A stretch of DNA of 64,000 nucleotides from Ruminococcus sp. Zagget11 (lineage in GTDB: Bacteria > Bacillota > Clostridia > Oscillospirales > Ruminococcaceae): NCBI GenBank assembly GCA_001941135.1, contig MSHL01000042.1:1-64000 (forward strand), read 5' to 3'. A program made the translations under genes and the position numbers. The notes below the pieces were generated by a model that was given only the letters and a program-made list of their open reading frames with translations, did not search any database and was not told the DNA's origin. Of the stretch, positions 54,282 to 62,740 are shown piece after piece; within the stretch, counting starts at the first letter, position 1, and the number at the start of each line of letters is the position of its first letter.

Positions 54282-54535
54282 GTATTTTTGATGCTTTTTC
54301 ATAAATTTTTGTTGTTTTGTTGTAATTTTTCAAATGGTAAAATAGAATTATTATTTAATTTCACAAGCGTATATTTACTGTGCAAATTATTGGCAATACT
54401 CCCTGATGAAACGGTGATTTTTTAGTGAAAATAGCTATATTTCATATGCGCTTCAAGACTTTTTTAAGAAAAGATGTTTATAATATGGATTATAGAAGCT
54501 CCCCGCCTTAAAAGTTGATAGAAAGGATGTCAGAT

Positions 54536-54724
54536 ATGAAAGACTATACCACCACTAAAATCATGTTCATAGCTTTTGCTCTGCTGTCAGACAGCATATC
54601 AGAAGCAGAAAGTCCGACAGACAATTCCGATTTTCAGCTTAACGGTCATATTTCTCACAATTCAACCCTATGTCACAAAGGGCACAGCGGAAGAAAACAC
54701 ATATTTATGACACTGTATACCTGA
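54536..54724 (+). CDS. Small protein of unknown function, 62 aa
   Basis: ATG at 54536 with AAAGGA 8 bases upstream. It reads MKDYTTTKIMFIAFALLSDS at the start, which resembles a short hydrophobic segment, followed by a polar part with several His (NGHISHN, LCHKGHSG). I do not recognise it. A TATAAT box at 54479-54484 lies upstream, but without a good -35, and a hairpin follows downstream, so a small transcription unit is plausible. The rest of the 338-bp gap back to 54198 holds the antiporter promoter and AT-rich DNA. Confidence 0.4.
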   Translation: MKDYTTTKIMFIAFALLSDSISEAESPTDNSDFQLNGHISHNSTLCHKGHSGRKHIFMTLYT

Positions 54725-54742
54725 TTTCAAGATATAGAAAGG

Positions 54743-54780
54743 GCTGCACTCCCGCATATGGCGAGGGTGCAGCTATATTT
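54743..54780. terminator. Convergent hairpin between the small ORF and EAL gene
   Basis: GCTGCAC and GTGCAGC arms, extended by CCCGC/GCGAGG pairing around an ATATG apex (54743-54773), followed on the plus strand by TATATTTGTATTT. The minus strand has only CCCTTTCTAT. It probably ends both transcripts weakly. Confidence 0.55.
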
Positions 54781-54807
54781 GTATTTATTTGGGCGGCGTA
54801 CCTGCCG

Positions 54808-55614
54808 TTATGCCTCCATAGGCGGGAAAACCATCTTTTCAAAAGCATCTATATCAATAGGCCTTGAATAGTAAAAGCCTTGAGCCACATTACAGCTGCA
54901 GCTGCAAAGGAAATCAGCCTGCTCCTTAGTTTCCACACCCTCTGCCACAAGTCCCAGTCCGATATCCTTGGACATGGATATTGTGTGAGAAATAATCTTC
55001 TTTCCTCTGTCGGAAAGCATAAACTCGTTGAGGAACTCCTTATCGATTTTGATGATGTCAAAGGGCGTGCTCTTGAGCATATTCAGTGTGGAATATCCGG
55101 AGCCGAAATCGTCCATAAGCAGCATATAGCCGCGCTCCTTAAGGCTCTTTATCATATTTTCCGCATTGATATTGTCAATGGTTTCGGTTATCTCTATTTC
55201 AAGCAGGCGCTTGTCAAGTCCGTACTTCTCGATAAGCCTGTCAAAGGTAGCTATAAACCTGTTGTTTTTAAGGTGTATCCTCGACACATTCACGGACACA
55301 GGTATGGGAGATAAGCCGAAATCTATCCATTTGCGCAGCAGACTGCAAACTCTCTCCCAGACAAATTCATCAGGCTTTATAATAAAACCGTTCTGCTCGA
55401 ATATGGGGACAAAATCGCCGGGAGAAATAATGTCCTTTTCGGGATGAATCCAACGTACAAGTGCCTCTGCACCAACTATTTCCTCGGTAGCTATGCTGTA
55501 CTTGGGTTGGAGATATACGGTAAACTCCCCCGCTTCAAGGGCGTACTCCATTCTCTCCTCCACCATATGACGCATATTGACGCTTTCAAAAAGGCTCTCC
55601 GAGAAATATCCCAC
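54808..55614 (-). CDS. EAL-domain cyclic di-GMP phosphodiesterase (downstream half of a split gene)
   Basis: The 268-aa ORF (GTG start) begins in the linker MGYFSESLFESVNMRHMVEER and contains a complete EAL domain. The EAL motif lies in GAEALVRWIHP; further active residues are in SVNVSR, LEIEITET, LLMDDFGSGYSTL, IKIDKEFL and LVAEGVET. All catalytic signature positions look intact, so the domain could hydrolyse c-di-GMP. It is in the same frame as the upstream GGDEF-like ORF, separated by one TAA and nine codons. It is either a remnant, or is translated separately. Confidence 0.75.
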   Translation of the reverse strand: MGYFSESLFESVNMRHMVEERMEYALEAGEFTVYLQPKYSIATEEIVGAEALVRWIHPEKDIISPGDFVPIFEQNGFIIKPDEFVWERVCSLLRKWIDFGLSPIPVSVNVSRIHLKNNRFIATFDRLIEKYGLDKRLLEIEITETIDNINAENMIKSLKERGYMLLMDDFGSGYSTLNMLKSTPFDIIKIDKEFLNEFMLSDRGKKIISHTISMSKDIGLGLVAEGVETKEQADFLCSCSCNVAQGFYYSRPIDIDAFEKMVFPPMEA

Positions 55615-55641
55615 ATTCTGAAGGGCATTTCCCTTTATGCT

Positions 55642-56469
55642 TTATCTTGCCATAGATGCACAGTCGCACATCGTCCTTACGGATACGGATTTATCCTCGG
55701 CAATATAGACACCGAAAGCATATCTCAGCCGTATACCGTCACATTCGCTTATATCGTTTTCTATGTTATAAACAATGCGCTCAACATCGGACATACCGTT
55801 AAATACCGCTGCCACAAGGAATATATCCGCCGACATACGGAAATGCACACAGCTATCCCCGCACATCTCGTCCAGCTTGCGGGAAACATAGTCCAGAACT
55901 TCATTTCCCTCTTTTTCGGAATATTGAGTATTAATATACTTGAAATTAACTATATCAAACTGTACGAGTACAACTCTTTGAGCGCCGCATGAATCTATAA
56001 GCGCTCTGATATCCTCAAGGTAATCGGCTTGACTTTTGCCTACTCCGTGAATTTGCAGCGCCCTTACCTTCATAATTTCTGAGGGAGTCATAAAGTGCAT
56101 TCTGCCCACTATGCTTTCGGGATTATTGTCATCGCCGCAATAAACCATACAGGTAAGGCGAACCCATCTTACCATATCATCGAGGATAATTCTGAACTCA
56201 ATCTTGTATCTGTTTTCCCTAAGGGCAAAATCGTCAGACACCGGCTCTTTCAGGGAAATAAGCTCTCTGCAAAAGGCAGCCGCCATTGCCCTGTCATCAT
56301 CGATAATATTTTTGGCGAAAACAATCTGTGACAACGGTTCCTTATCTTCGGACAGAAAACCGCCCACTGCGTCGGTATGTGCTATATAATACTCATCACT
56401 GTTAAGGCTGCTCACAAAAGTACATTCTAATCTGCCTGTACATTTTTCAATGATTTCATTCATGCCCAT
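55642..56469 (-). CDS. Degenerate GGDEF-domain protein (upstream half of a split GGDEF-EAL gene)
   Basis: The 275-aa ORF has an N-terminal PAS-like region (residues about 1-130), then a GGDEF-type fold (VLVQFDIVNFKYINTQYSE) where the catalytic motif reads SADIF instead of GGDEF, so it is not expected to make c-di-GMP and may bind GTP or be structural. It ends at a TAA directly after CDCASMAR, followed in frame by SIKGNALQN and the EAL half. The original gene was probably a single GGDEF-EAL protein of about 550 aa. Confidence 0.75.
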   Translation of the reverse strand: MGMNEIIEKCTGRLECTFVSSLNSDEYYIAHTDAVGGFLSEDKEPLSQIVFAKNIIDDDRAMAAAFCRELISLKEPVSDDFALRENRYKIEFRIILDDMVRWVRLTCMVYCGDDNNPESIVGRMHFMTPSEIMKVRALQIHGVGKSQADYLEDIRALIDSCGAQRVVLVQFDIVNFKYINTQYSEKEGNEVLDYVSRKLDEMCGDSCVHFRMSADIFLVAAVFNGMSDVERIVYNIENDISECDGIRLRYAFGVYIAEDKSVSVRTMCDCASMAR

Positions 56470-56549
56470 TCGTTAATCACCCGTCTTTACCAATGGTTAA
56501 GGTATATGAAGATAGCTCGACCGATAAAGGATAATATCTATCCACACTA

Positions 56550-56578
56550 AGTATAGCACTAATTTCAGACTATTTCAA
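56550..56578 (-). promoter_or_regulatory. Sigma-A promoter of the split GGDEF-EAL gene
   Basis: Minus-strand TTGAAA (56573-56578), 17 bp, TATACT (56550-56555), about 80 bp before the start. A functional-looking promoter suggests the gene may still be transcribed. Confidence 0.7.
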
Positions 56579-56697
56579 GCTAAATTAAAATAATTTTCAA
56601 TTAATACGATATTTGGCACAGAATATTTATGCAAATTTAACAATTGACAATCGCTAAAAGGCAATTCTCAAATTATGCCACTGTATCAGCATTACCC

Positions 56698-56726
56698 TTG
56701 ACAAGCATTTTAAAGAATGTTATAAT
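56698..56726 (+). promoter_or_regulatory. Consensus sigma-A promoter of the isomerase-like gene
   Basis: TTGACA (56698-56703), 17 bp, TATAAT (56721-56726), about 34 bp before the TTG start. Confidence 0.87.
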
Positions 56727-56759
56727 GAAAACACATTTTCGGGAGGATGGTGAACAGAG

Positions 56760-57605
56760 TTGCACGAAATATTATGCTCCACCGGCTGTCTTGTGGGCAG
56801 ACCAAACGGAAGAAATCACAGGATAATAACAGAATATGCCCCCTATATTCACTGCGATGGCTTTGAATTTATGATATATGATACATGGTACGACAGCCTT
56901 GACAGCATTACCGCCGAGCTGGCTGACAGCGGTATTCCCTTTCGTGTCGTTCACTGCGATAAGAAAATAGGGGAGCTTATTTCACAGGGTGATGATAAGC
57001 AGGGGCTTGCGCTTTTTGAAACAAACTGCCGTGCCGCTGCCGCACTGGGTGCAAAAACTCTTGTGCTGCACCTTTGGAACGGACTTATCTCCGATTCCCA
57101 TATGGACAAGTGCGTTGAGGCTTACCCGAAGCTTTGGAAAATCGCCGAGGACTGCGGCGAAACTCTGACTGTGGAAAATGTTGTATGCAATGTACATTCC
57201 CCCATGTCAAACCTTAGGCTGCTTCATGAGGAATATCCTCAAATACCGTTTACCTTTGATACAAAAATGGCTGAATTTCACAACGAGCTGTCCGATGCTT
57301 TCAGCGATGAAAACCGCTGGCTGTGGGATGAAAGACATATTAAGCATATGCATATAAACGATTACGACGGCGGTTATATGGACTGGAGCAGTCTGAAAAC
57401 CCCGCAAATCGGCGAGGGACATATTGATTTCACCGCATTTTTTGAAAATCTTACCCAATTTGATTACACAGGCGATTATACAATAGAGGCAACTTCATTT
57501 CTCCCAAGCGGCGAAATAGACCTTATTTCACTGAACAAAAGCCTTGACAGGGTCAGGGAATATGTAAGGCTAAGCGAGGACAAATACGGGAGTATTCGGG
57601 AGTAA
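56760..57605 (+). CDS. Sugar phosphate isomerase/epimerase-like TIM barrel protein
   Basis: The 281-aa ORF starts at TTG; a stop codon lies in frame 9 bases upstream, and GGTGA is 6 bases before the start. The barrel has HEILCSTGCLVGRPNGRNHR at the N-terminus, HCDGFEFMIYDTWY, ALGAKTLVLHLWNG, LTVENVVCNVHSPM (Glu and His metal ligands), TFDTKMAEFHNE, HIKHMHINDYDG and EGHIDF, fitting the xylose isomerase-like superfamily with a two-metal site. The substrate is unknown. It stands alone with its own promoter and terminator. Confidence 0.85.
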   Translation: MHEILCSTGCLVGRPNGRNHRIITEYAPYIHCDGFEFMIYDTWYDSLDSITAELADSGIPFRVVHCDKKIGELISQGDDKQGLALFETNCRAAAALGAKTLVLHLWNGLISDSHMDKCVEAYPKLWKIAEDCGETLTVENVVCNVHSPMSNLRLLHEEYPQIPFTFDTKMAEFHNELSDAFSDENRWLWDERHIKHMHINDYDGGYMDWSSLKTPQIGEGHIDFTAFFENLTQFDYTGDYTIEATSFLPSGEIDLISLNKSLDRVREYVRLSEDKYGSIRE

Positions 57606-57669
57606 TGCCTTGATTAAAAGGGCAATGGGGCTTTGACCGCTTAAAATTCCTTGAAATATATCGGTTTCA

Positions 57670-57701
57670 CAGCGTTTTTAATCGGAAAACGCTGTTTTTT
57701 T
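57670..57701 (+). terminator. Rho-independent terminator after the isomerase-like gene
   Basis: CAGCGTTTT (57670-57678) and AAAACGCTG (57686-57694) form a 9-bp stem followed by seven T. It lies just before the gat promoter. Confidence 0.9.
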
Positions 57702-57711
57702 CGTTAAACTC

Positions 57712-57740
57712 TTGAAAAATCCTTCAAGCTGTGGTATACT
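57712..57740 (+). promoter_or_regulatory. Sigma-A promoter of gatCAB
   Basis: TTGAAA (57712-57717), 17 bp, TATACT (57735-57740), about 65 bp before gatC. Confidence 0.78.
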
Positions 57741-57805
57741 GTTAAGGAGATTTCATCGCTATACCTGCCGATGAGTATTATTTTTCGTGAAACGAGGTAG
57801 ATTTT

Positions 57806-58084
57806 ATGGATTTGGAAATGGTCAAGTATCTTGCAAAGCTGGGTAAGCTCAGCTTTACCGATGAAGAGCTTGAACAGGCTGTTAAGGATATGACGAGCAT
57901 TATTGAAATTATGGACACCATTAAGGAAATAGACATCACCTATGATCCCCTAAAGGATAATCACAACGTCTATCTCAAGGATCTCCGCAAGGACGAGGCT
58001 ATGCCGTCGCTTCCAACGGACAAGCTGCTTATGAATGCGGTAAACAGCGAAAGCTGCTTCGTTGTACCTAAGGTAGTAGAATAA
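57806..58084 (+). CDS. gatC: Asp/Glu-tRNA amidotransferase subunit C
   Basis: Small assembly subunit of the GatCAB complex, which converts misacylated Glu-tRNA-Gln or Asp-tRNA-Asn to the right form. The 92-aa protein begins MDLEMVKYLAKLGKLSFTDE and holds the N-terminal helix pair and a C-terminal extended strand that wraps GatA and GatB. It is first in the gatCAB unit. Confidence 0.94.
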   Translation: MDLEMVKYLAKLGKLSFTDEELEQAVKDMTSIIEIMDTIKEIDITYDPLKDNHNVYLKDLRKDEAMPSLPTDKLLMNAVNSESCFVVPKVVE

Positions 58085-58101
58085 AAGGAGCTGATAAAAA
58101 T

Positions 58102-59553
58102 ATGGACGTTACTTCACTCACTATAAAAGAACAGCACAAAATGCTGGATTCAAAGGAAATTTCCGCGGCGGAGCTTGCCAACTCTTACCTTGTGAGAATT
58201 GCGGAAAAGGAGCCCTCCGTTAAAAGCTATATAGCCGTTACCCCCGAAGCTGCGGCTAAGACTGCCGAGGCTGCGCAAAAGAAAATAGATGCAGGCGAAA
58301 GCACTCCCCTTTGCGGTATTCCCCTTGCAATTAAGGATAATATCTGCACCGACGGCATAAAAACAACCTGTGCTTCAAGAATGCTGGAAAATTTCATTCC
58401 GCCCTATAACGCTACCGTTATGGAAAAGCTGAATGCCGAAAACATCGTTATTCTGGGCAAAACCTCTATGGACGAATTTGCTATGGGCGGTTCAACCCAG
58501 ACCTCCGCATTTAAGAAAACACGCAACCCCTACAACACGGAAAGAGTGCCCGGCGGTTCATCGGGCGGCTCGGCTGCAGCTGTAAGCGCAAATCTCTGTA
58601 CCGCCGCTATCGGCTCGGACACAGGCGGCTCTATAAGACAGCCCTCCTCATTCTGCGGTGTAACAGGACTTAAACCCACCTACGGAAGAGTTTCCCGTTA
58701 CGGTCTTGTGGCTTTTGCAAGCTCCCTTGACCAAATAGGTCCTATAGCAAAATGCGCCGAGGACTGCGGTACTATTCTCAATGCAATTGCGGGCTACGAT
58801 TACCATGACGGCACCGTTTCCAAGCTGCCTGTAGATGACTATACCGCAAAAATAGGCATGGATATGAAGGGCGTTAAAATCGCCCTCCCTGCAGAATTTT
58901 ACGCACAGGGCATAGATGACGATGTAAAGACCGCCGTTCTCTCTGCCGCTCAAAAATACAAGGATATGGGTGCGGAAATAATAGATTGCAGTATGCCCTC
59001 GCTGAAATACGCCGTTGCCGCATACTACCTTATTTCCTCCGCCGAAGCGTCCTCCAATCTTTCCAGATATGACGGAATAAAGTACGGTCATCGCTCCGAT
59101 GTTTCCGGCAATTACAATGACCTTATTATCGCATCCAGAAGCGAGGGCTTCGGTGACGAGGTAAAGCGCCGTATTCTGCTTGGCAACTACGCCCTCTGCT
59201 CGGGATATTACGATGCGTACTACGGCAAGGCTATGGCGCTTAAACAGAAAATCCGCGAGGAATACACACAGATATTTGAAAAGTGCGATTTGGTGCTTAC
59301 TCCCACCGCTCCCACAGTGGCTTACGGCATAAACGAAAATATTGACGATCCCGCAAAGATGTATCAGGCGGATATATGCACCGTAACGGTAAACATCGCA
59401 TCTCTCCCCGCTATTTCCACAACCTGCGGCTACAATGGGGACGGTATGCCTATCGGTATGTCGCTTATCGGCAAAATGTGGGACGAAGCTACGGTTATCG
59501 GTGCGGCTGATGCCTTTGAAAAGACGTTTACCCGCACAGAGCCTAAGATATAA
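58102..59553 (+). CDS. gatA: Asp/Glu-tRNA amidotransferase subunit A
   Basis: Amidase-signature glutaminase subunit, 483 aa. The Lys-Ser-Ser triad is visible: GIPLAIKDNICT (Lys), GGSSGGSAAAVSANL (cis-Ser), and GSDTGGSIRQPSSFCG (nucleophile Ser). C-terminal LTPTAPTVAYGIN also fits. It generates ammonia that is channelled to GatB. Confidence 0.97.
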   Translation: MDVTSLTIKEQHKMLDSKEISAAELANSYLVRIAEKEPSVKSYIAVTPEAAAKTAEAAQKKIDAGESTPLCGIPLAIKDNICTDGIKTTCASRMLENFIPPYNATVMEKLNAENIVILGKTSMDEFAMGGSTQTSAFKKTRNPYNTERVPGGSSGGSAAAVSANLCTAAIGSDTGGSIRQPSSFCGVTGLKPTYGRVSRYGLVAFASSLDQIGPIAKCAEDCGTILNAIAGYDYHDGTVSKLPVDDYTAKIGMDMKGVKIALPAEFYAQGIDDDVKTAVLSAAQKYKDMGAEIIDCSMPSLKYAVAAYYLISSAEASSNLSRYDGIKYGHRSDVSGNYNDLIIASRSEGFGDEVKRRILLGNYALCSGYYDAYYGKAMALKQKIREEYTQIFEKCDLVLTPTAPTVAYGINENIDDPAKMYQADICTVTVNIASLPAISTTCGYNGDGMPIGMSLIGKMWDEATVIGAADAFEKTFTRTEPKI

Positions 59554-59568
59554 GGGAGGTTTTCGGTT

Positions 59569-61020
59569 ATGTCATCATATATTCCCGTAATAGGACTTGA
59601 AATACACTCGGAGCTGCTTACAAAATCAAAGGTTTTCTGTACCTGCTCCGCTGAATTCGGCGGCGATAAGAACAGCCGCTGCTGCCCCGTTTGCTCCGGT
59701 ATGCCCGGAACACTGCCCATTATCAACCAAACCGCCGTTGAATATGCGGTAAAGGCAGGCTATGCGCTGGGCTGCTCCATTAACAAATTTTCCGTATTTG
59801 ACAGAAAAAACTATTTTTACCCCGATCTGCCAAAGGCGTACCAAATTTCACAGCTCAATCTGCCCCTTTGCATAAACGGTCTCGTACCTATCGAGTATGA
59901 GGAGGACGGCGTAAAGAAGTCCAAAAATATAAGAATTAACCGTATTCACTTGGAGGAGGACGCAGGAAAGCTTATTCATGACGATTTAAACGGCGTTTCC
60001 CTTGCGGACTATAACCGCTGCGGTATTCCTCTTATTGAGATAGTTACCGAGCCGGATATTGGCTCCGCCGAGGAGGCACGGTGCTTTGTGGAGAAGATTG
60101 CACTGCTGCTGCAATATGTGGGGGTTTCCGACTGTAAGATGGAACAAGGCTCTATCCGCTGTGATGTAAATATTTCCCTGATGAAGCCCACCGATACCGA
60201 GTTCGGCACAAGAGCGGAAATCAAGAACCTTAATTCCCTCAAGTCCATTTACAGAACCATTGAATTTGAAATTAAGCGCCAGTCAAGACTGCTTGACAGG
60301 GGCGAGCGTGTCGTCCAGGAAACAAGACGTTACGATGATAACAAGGGCGAAACCAGAACTATGAGAAGTAAAGAGGACGCCCACGATTACAAGTATTTCC
60401 CCGATCCCGATATTCTACAGGTAAACTTTACCGATGAGGATCTTGCAAGAATCAAAGGCTCTCTCCCCGAAATGCCTTACCAAAGACTGGAGCGCTACAT
60501 TTCCGCAGGTATTCAGGAGAAGGATGCAAAGATAATCGTCAACTCAAAACGCCTTTCCGACCTTTTTGACGACACGCTTAAGGTATACAACAACCCCAAG
60601 TCTGTTGCAAACTTCGTTATAGGCGAGCTTATGCGCCGCATTAATTTGGGCGAGATTGACCTTGAAAAGCTGAATTTCACCGCCGAGGAATTTGCAAAGG
60701 TAATAGAAATGGCGGACACCGAAAAGGTAAGCAAGGGCGATGCAAAGGAAATCTTCCGTGAAATGTCCGAAAAGGGCGGCTCTCCCGAGGAGATCGCCAA
60801 GGCAAGAGGTATGCTCATTGTCACAGATACGGGCAAGGTTCTTGAGGCTATCGACGAGGTAATTGCCGCCAACGAAAAGGCTGTAAATCAGTATGTCAGC
60901 GGAGATGTTAAGGTATTCGGATTCCTTATGGGACAATGCTCCAAGGCACTTAGAGGTTCCGCTACACCAAAGGTAATTAAGGAAGAGCTTGAGAAGAAGC
61001 TTAAAAGCCTTGTAGGATAA
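59569..61020 (+). CDS. gatB: Asp/Glu-tRNA amidotransferase subunit B
   Basis: Kinase-like subunit that activates the misacylated tRNA carboxylate. The 483-aa protein opens with YIPVIGLEIHSELLTKSKVF and CSAEFGGDKNSRCCPVC, which carries the zinc-binding cysteines; DRKNYFYPDLPKAYQISQ, RIHLEEDAGKLIHD and SLADYNRCGIPLIEIVTEPD follow, and a C-terminal YqeY-like helical domain binds tRNA. GGGAGG precedes the ATG. Confidence 0.97.
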   Translation: MSSYIPVIGLEIHSELLTKSKVFCTCSAEFGGDKNSRCCPVCSGMPGTLPIINQTAVEYAVKAGYALGCSINKFSVFDRKNYFYPDLPKAYQISQLNLPLCINGLVPIEYEEDGVKKSKNIRINRIHLEEDAGKLIHDDLNGVSLADYNRCGIPLIEIVTEPDIGSAEEARCFVEKIALLLQYVGVSDCKMEQGSIRCDVNISLMKPTDTEFGTRAEIKNLNSLKSIYRTIEFEIKRQSRLLDRGERVVQETRRYDDNKGETRTMRSKEDAHDYKYFPDPDILQVNFTDEDLARIKGSLPEMPYQRLERYISAGIQEKDAKIIVNSKRLSDLFDDTLKVYNNPKSVANFVIGELMRRINLGEIDLEKLNFTAEEFAKVIEMADTEKVSKGDAKEIFREMSEKGGSPEEIAKARGMLIVTDTGKVLEAIDEVIAANEKAVNQYVSGDVKVFGFLMGQCSKALRGSATPKVIKEELEKKLKSLVG

Positions 61021-61040
61021 AATACCATTTTCAAAATAAA

Positions 61041-61087
61041 GCAAAAATACCGCAGACTGTCGTTAAAAGACAATCTGCGGATTTTTT
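61041..61087. terminator. Bidirectional terminator between gatB and galT
   Basis: CCGCAGA-TGTC and GACA-TCTGCGG arms (61050-61060, 61069-61080) with one bulge form a strong stem, followed by ATTTTTT on the plus strand and TATTTTTGC on the minus strand. It serves convergent gatB and galT. Confidence 0.88.
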
Positions 61088-61103
61088 ATCATTGCTTTGC
61101 GGG

Positions 61104-62597
61104 TTAATTAAGCGTATCAACAAACCTGTCAAATGCAGCCATTCCCTCCGAGTTTCTCTTGTAGACGCCTGCGTGTTCCAGAACCTGCATAAATACCTTG
61201 CCTATTTCATTGCGGATAACATCAAGCACATTATCCGAAGTAATTTCTGTACGGGAAGCAAACTCCTCCGCCCAATCTGCGTGCTTTTCAAGAATCGGGT
61301 CACTGCGTACAGCACCTATACCGTCATTTACAAGAACCTGTGCAAGGCGCTCCATCTCACCCTTTAAGCGTGAGGGAAGCACAGCCAGTCCCATAGCCTC
61401 AATAAGTCCTATATTTTCCTTTTTTATATGGTGCAGCTCTGCATGGGGGTGATATACGCCGAGGGGATGCTCCGCCGTGGTTATGTTGTTTCTCAGCACC
61501 AAATCCAGCTCGTATATTCTGCCGTTTTTCCGCGCTATAGGGGTAATGGTATTATGGGGCTCTCCCTCAGTTTCGGCGAATATAAACGCATTCTCGTCCG
61601 TGTAGCCACGCCATTTTTCCAGTATTACGGCGGCAAGCTCCGTAATCCTGTCGGTATTCTCCCCTGAAAGGCGGATAACGGACATAGGCCACTTTACCCT
61701 GCCCACAAGGACATCGTCATAGCCCTTGACAGTGTAATTTTTCTCGATAGGCGCTTTTGCCATTGTGAAATCGTATCTTCCCCCTTGGAAATGCTCGTGA
61801 CTGAGAATAGATCCTCCCACTATGGGCAAATCCGCATTAGATCCCACAAAGTAGTGGGGAAACTGCCGTACAAAGTCAAAAAGCTTGTCAAATGCGCTTT
61901 TATCTATCACCATAGGCGTATGCTCATAGTTAAATACTATGCAATGCTCATTGTAGTAAACGTAGGGTGAATACTGAAATCCCCATTGTCCGCCGCAGAT
62001 ATCCACTGTAATTATCCTGTGGTTTTCTCTTGCGGGGTGATTGACTCTTCCCGCATATCCCACATTTTCCATGCACAGCTGGCATTTGGGGTAGCTGCTT
62101 TGCTTGGCAAGCTTTGCCGCAGCTATAGCCTTGGGGTCTTTTTCGGGCTTTGAAAGGTTGATGGTTATATCCAAAAGACCGTATTCCGTTTCGGTTTTCC
62201 ACTTAATATCCCTGCTCACCCTATCACGGCGAATATAGTTGGTATCACCGCTGAAACGGTAATAGTTGTCCGTAGCCAGCTCCGCAGACACCCCATAATC
62301 CTGCCAAAAAGCCGCCGATACCTGGGATGGACGAGGGGTAAGACAGCCCATAAGCTCCGTATCGAACAGATCACGGTAAACTATGCTGTCCTCGATAATT
62401 CCTTTTTCGCAGGCATAGTCACAGAGCGCACCAAGTATATCCTCCAAGGACGCACCCGACACACCGAAGGCTTCCTCGTAATCATCAAGGCGAAGTGATT
62501 TCAGCAATGAATTTACCGCAAAACACCTGTCCTCCTCCGTAATAAGACCATGCTCCAGTCCGTACTGTACAAGAGCGGTTATGTAATTGTAAATCAT
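61104..62597 (-). CDS. galT: UDP-glucose-hexose-1-phosphate uridylyltransferase (Firmicutes class)
   Basis: Leloir-pathway enzyme that exchanges galactose 1-phosphate with UDP-glucose. At 497 aa this is the longer Firmicutes class-II GalT. The catalytic His pair lies in GGSILSHEHFQGG, with NHPARENHRIITVDICGGQW, VYHPHAELHHIKKENIGLIE and GLAVLPSRLKGE also typical. No galK or galE is adjacent in the window. An AGGTAAATTAA-type ribosome site (GGAGG) precedes the ATG. Confidence 0.95.
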   Translation of the reverse strand: MIYNYITALVQYGLEHGLITEEDRCFAVNSLLKSLRLDDYEEAFGVSGASLEDILGALCDYACEKGIIEDSIVYRDLFDTELMGCLTPRPSQVSAAFWQDYGVSAELATDNYYRFSGDTNYIRRDRVSRDIKWKTETEYGLLDITINLSKPEKDPKAIAAAKLAKQSSYPKCQLCMENVGYAGRVNHPARENHRIITVDICGGQWGFQYSPYVYYNEHCIVFNYEHTPMVIDKSAFDKLFDFVRQFPHYFVGSNADLPIVGGSILSHEHFQGGRYDFTMAKAPIEKNYTVKGYDDVLVGRVKWPMSVIRLSGENTDRITELAAVILEKWRGYTDENAFIFAETEGEPHNTITPIARKNGRIYELDLVLRNNITTAEHPLGVYHPHAELHHIKKENIGLIEAMGLAVLPSRLKGEMERLAQVLVNDGIGAVRSDPILEKHADWAEEFASRTEITSDNVLDVIRNEIGKVFMQVLEHAGVYKRNSEGMAAFDRFVDTLN

Positions 62598-62654
62598 TTA
62601 ATTTACCTCCGTTTTTTGCAGCACACCAAAATTGTACCCAACCAAAGGTTTCCC

Positions 62655-62683
62655 TTGAAAATGGTGAAATACTGTGATATAAT
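62655..62683 (+). promoter_or_regulatory. Sigma-A promoter of addB
   Basis: TTGAAA (62655-62660), 17 bp, TATAAT (62678-62683), about 58 bp before the addB start. It overlaps the galT promoter on the other strand. Confidence 0.78.
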
Positions 62684-62710
62684 AATAGCATATTACAACA
62701 AAATAATCAA
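62682..62710 (-). promoter_or_regulatory. Sigma-A promoter of galT, overlapping the addB promoter
   Basis: Minus-strand TTGATT (62705-62710), 17 bp, TATTAT (62682-62687). The -10 box overlaps the -10 of the opposing addB promoter by two bases, so RNA polymerase could hold only one at a time. Confidence 0.6.
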
Positions 62711-62740
62711 GCCTTTACAATAAATTTTGGGGGTATTTAT

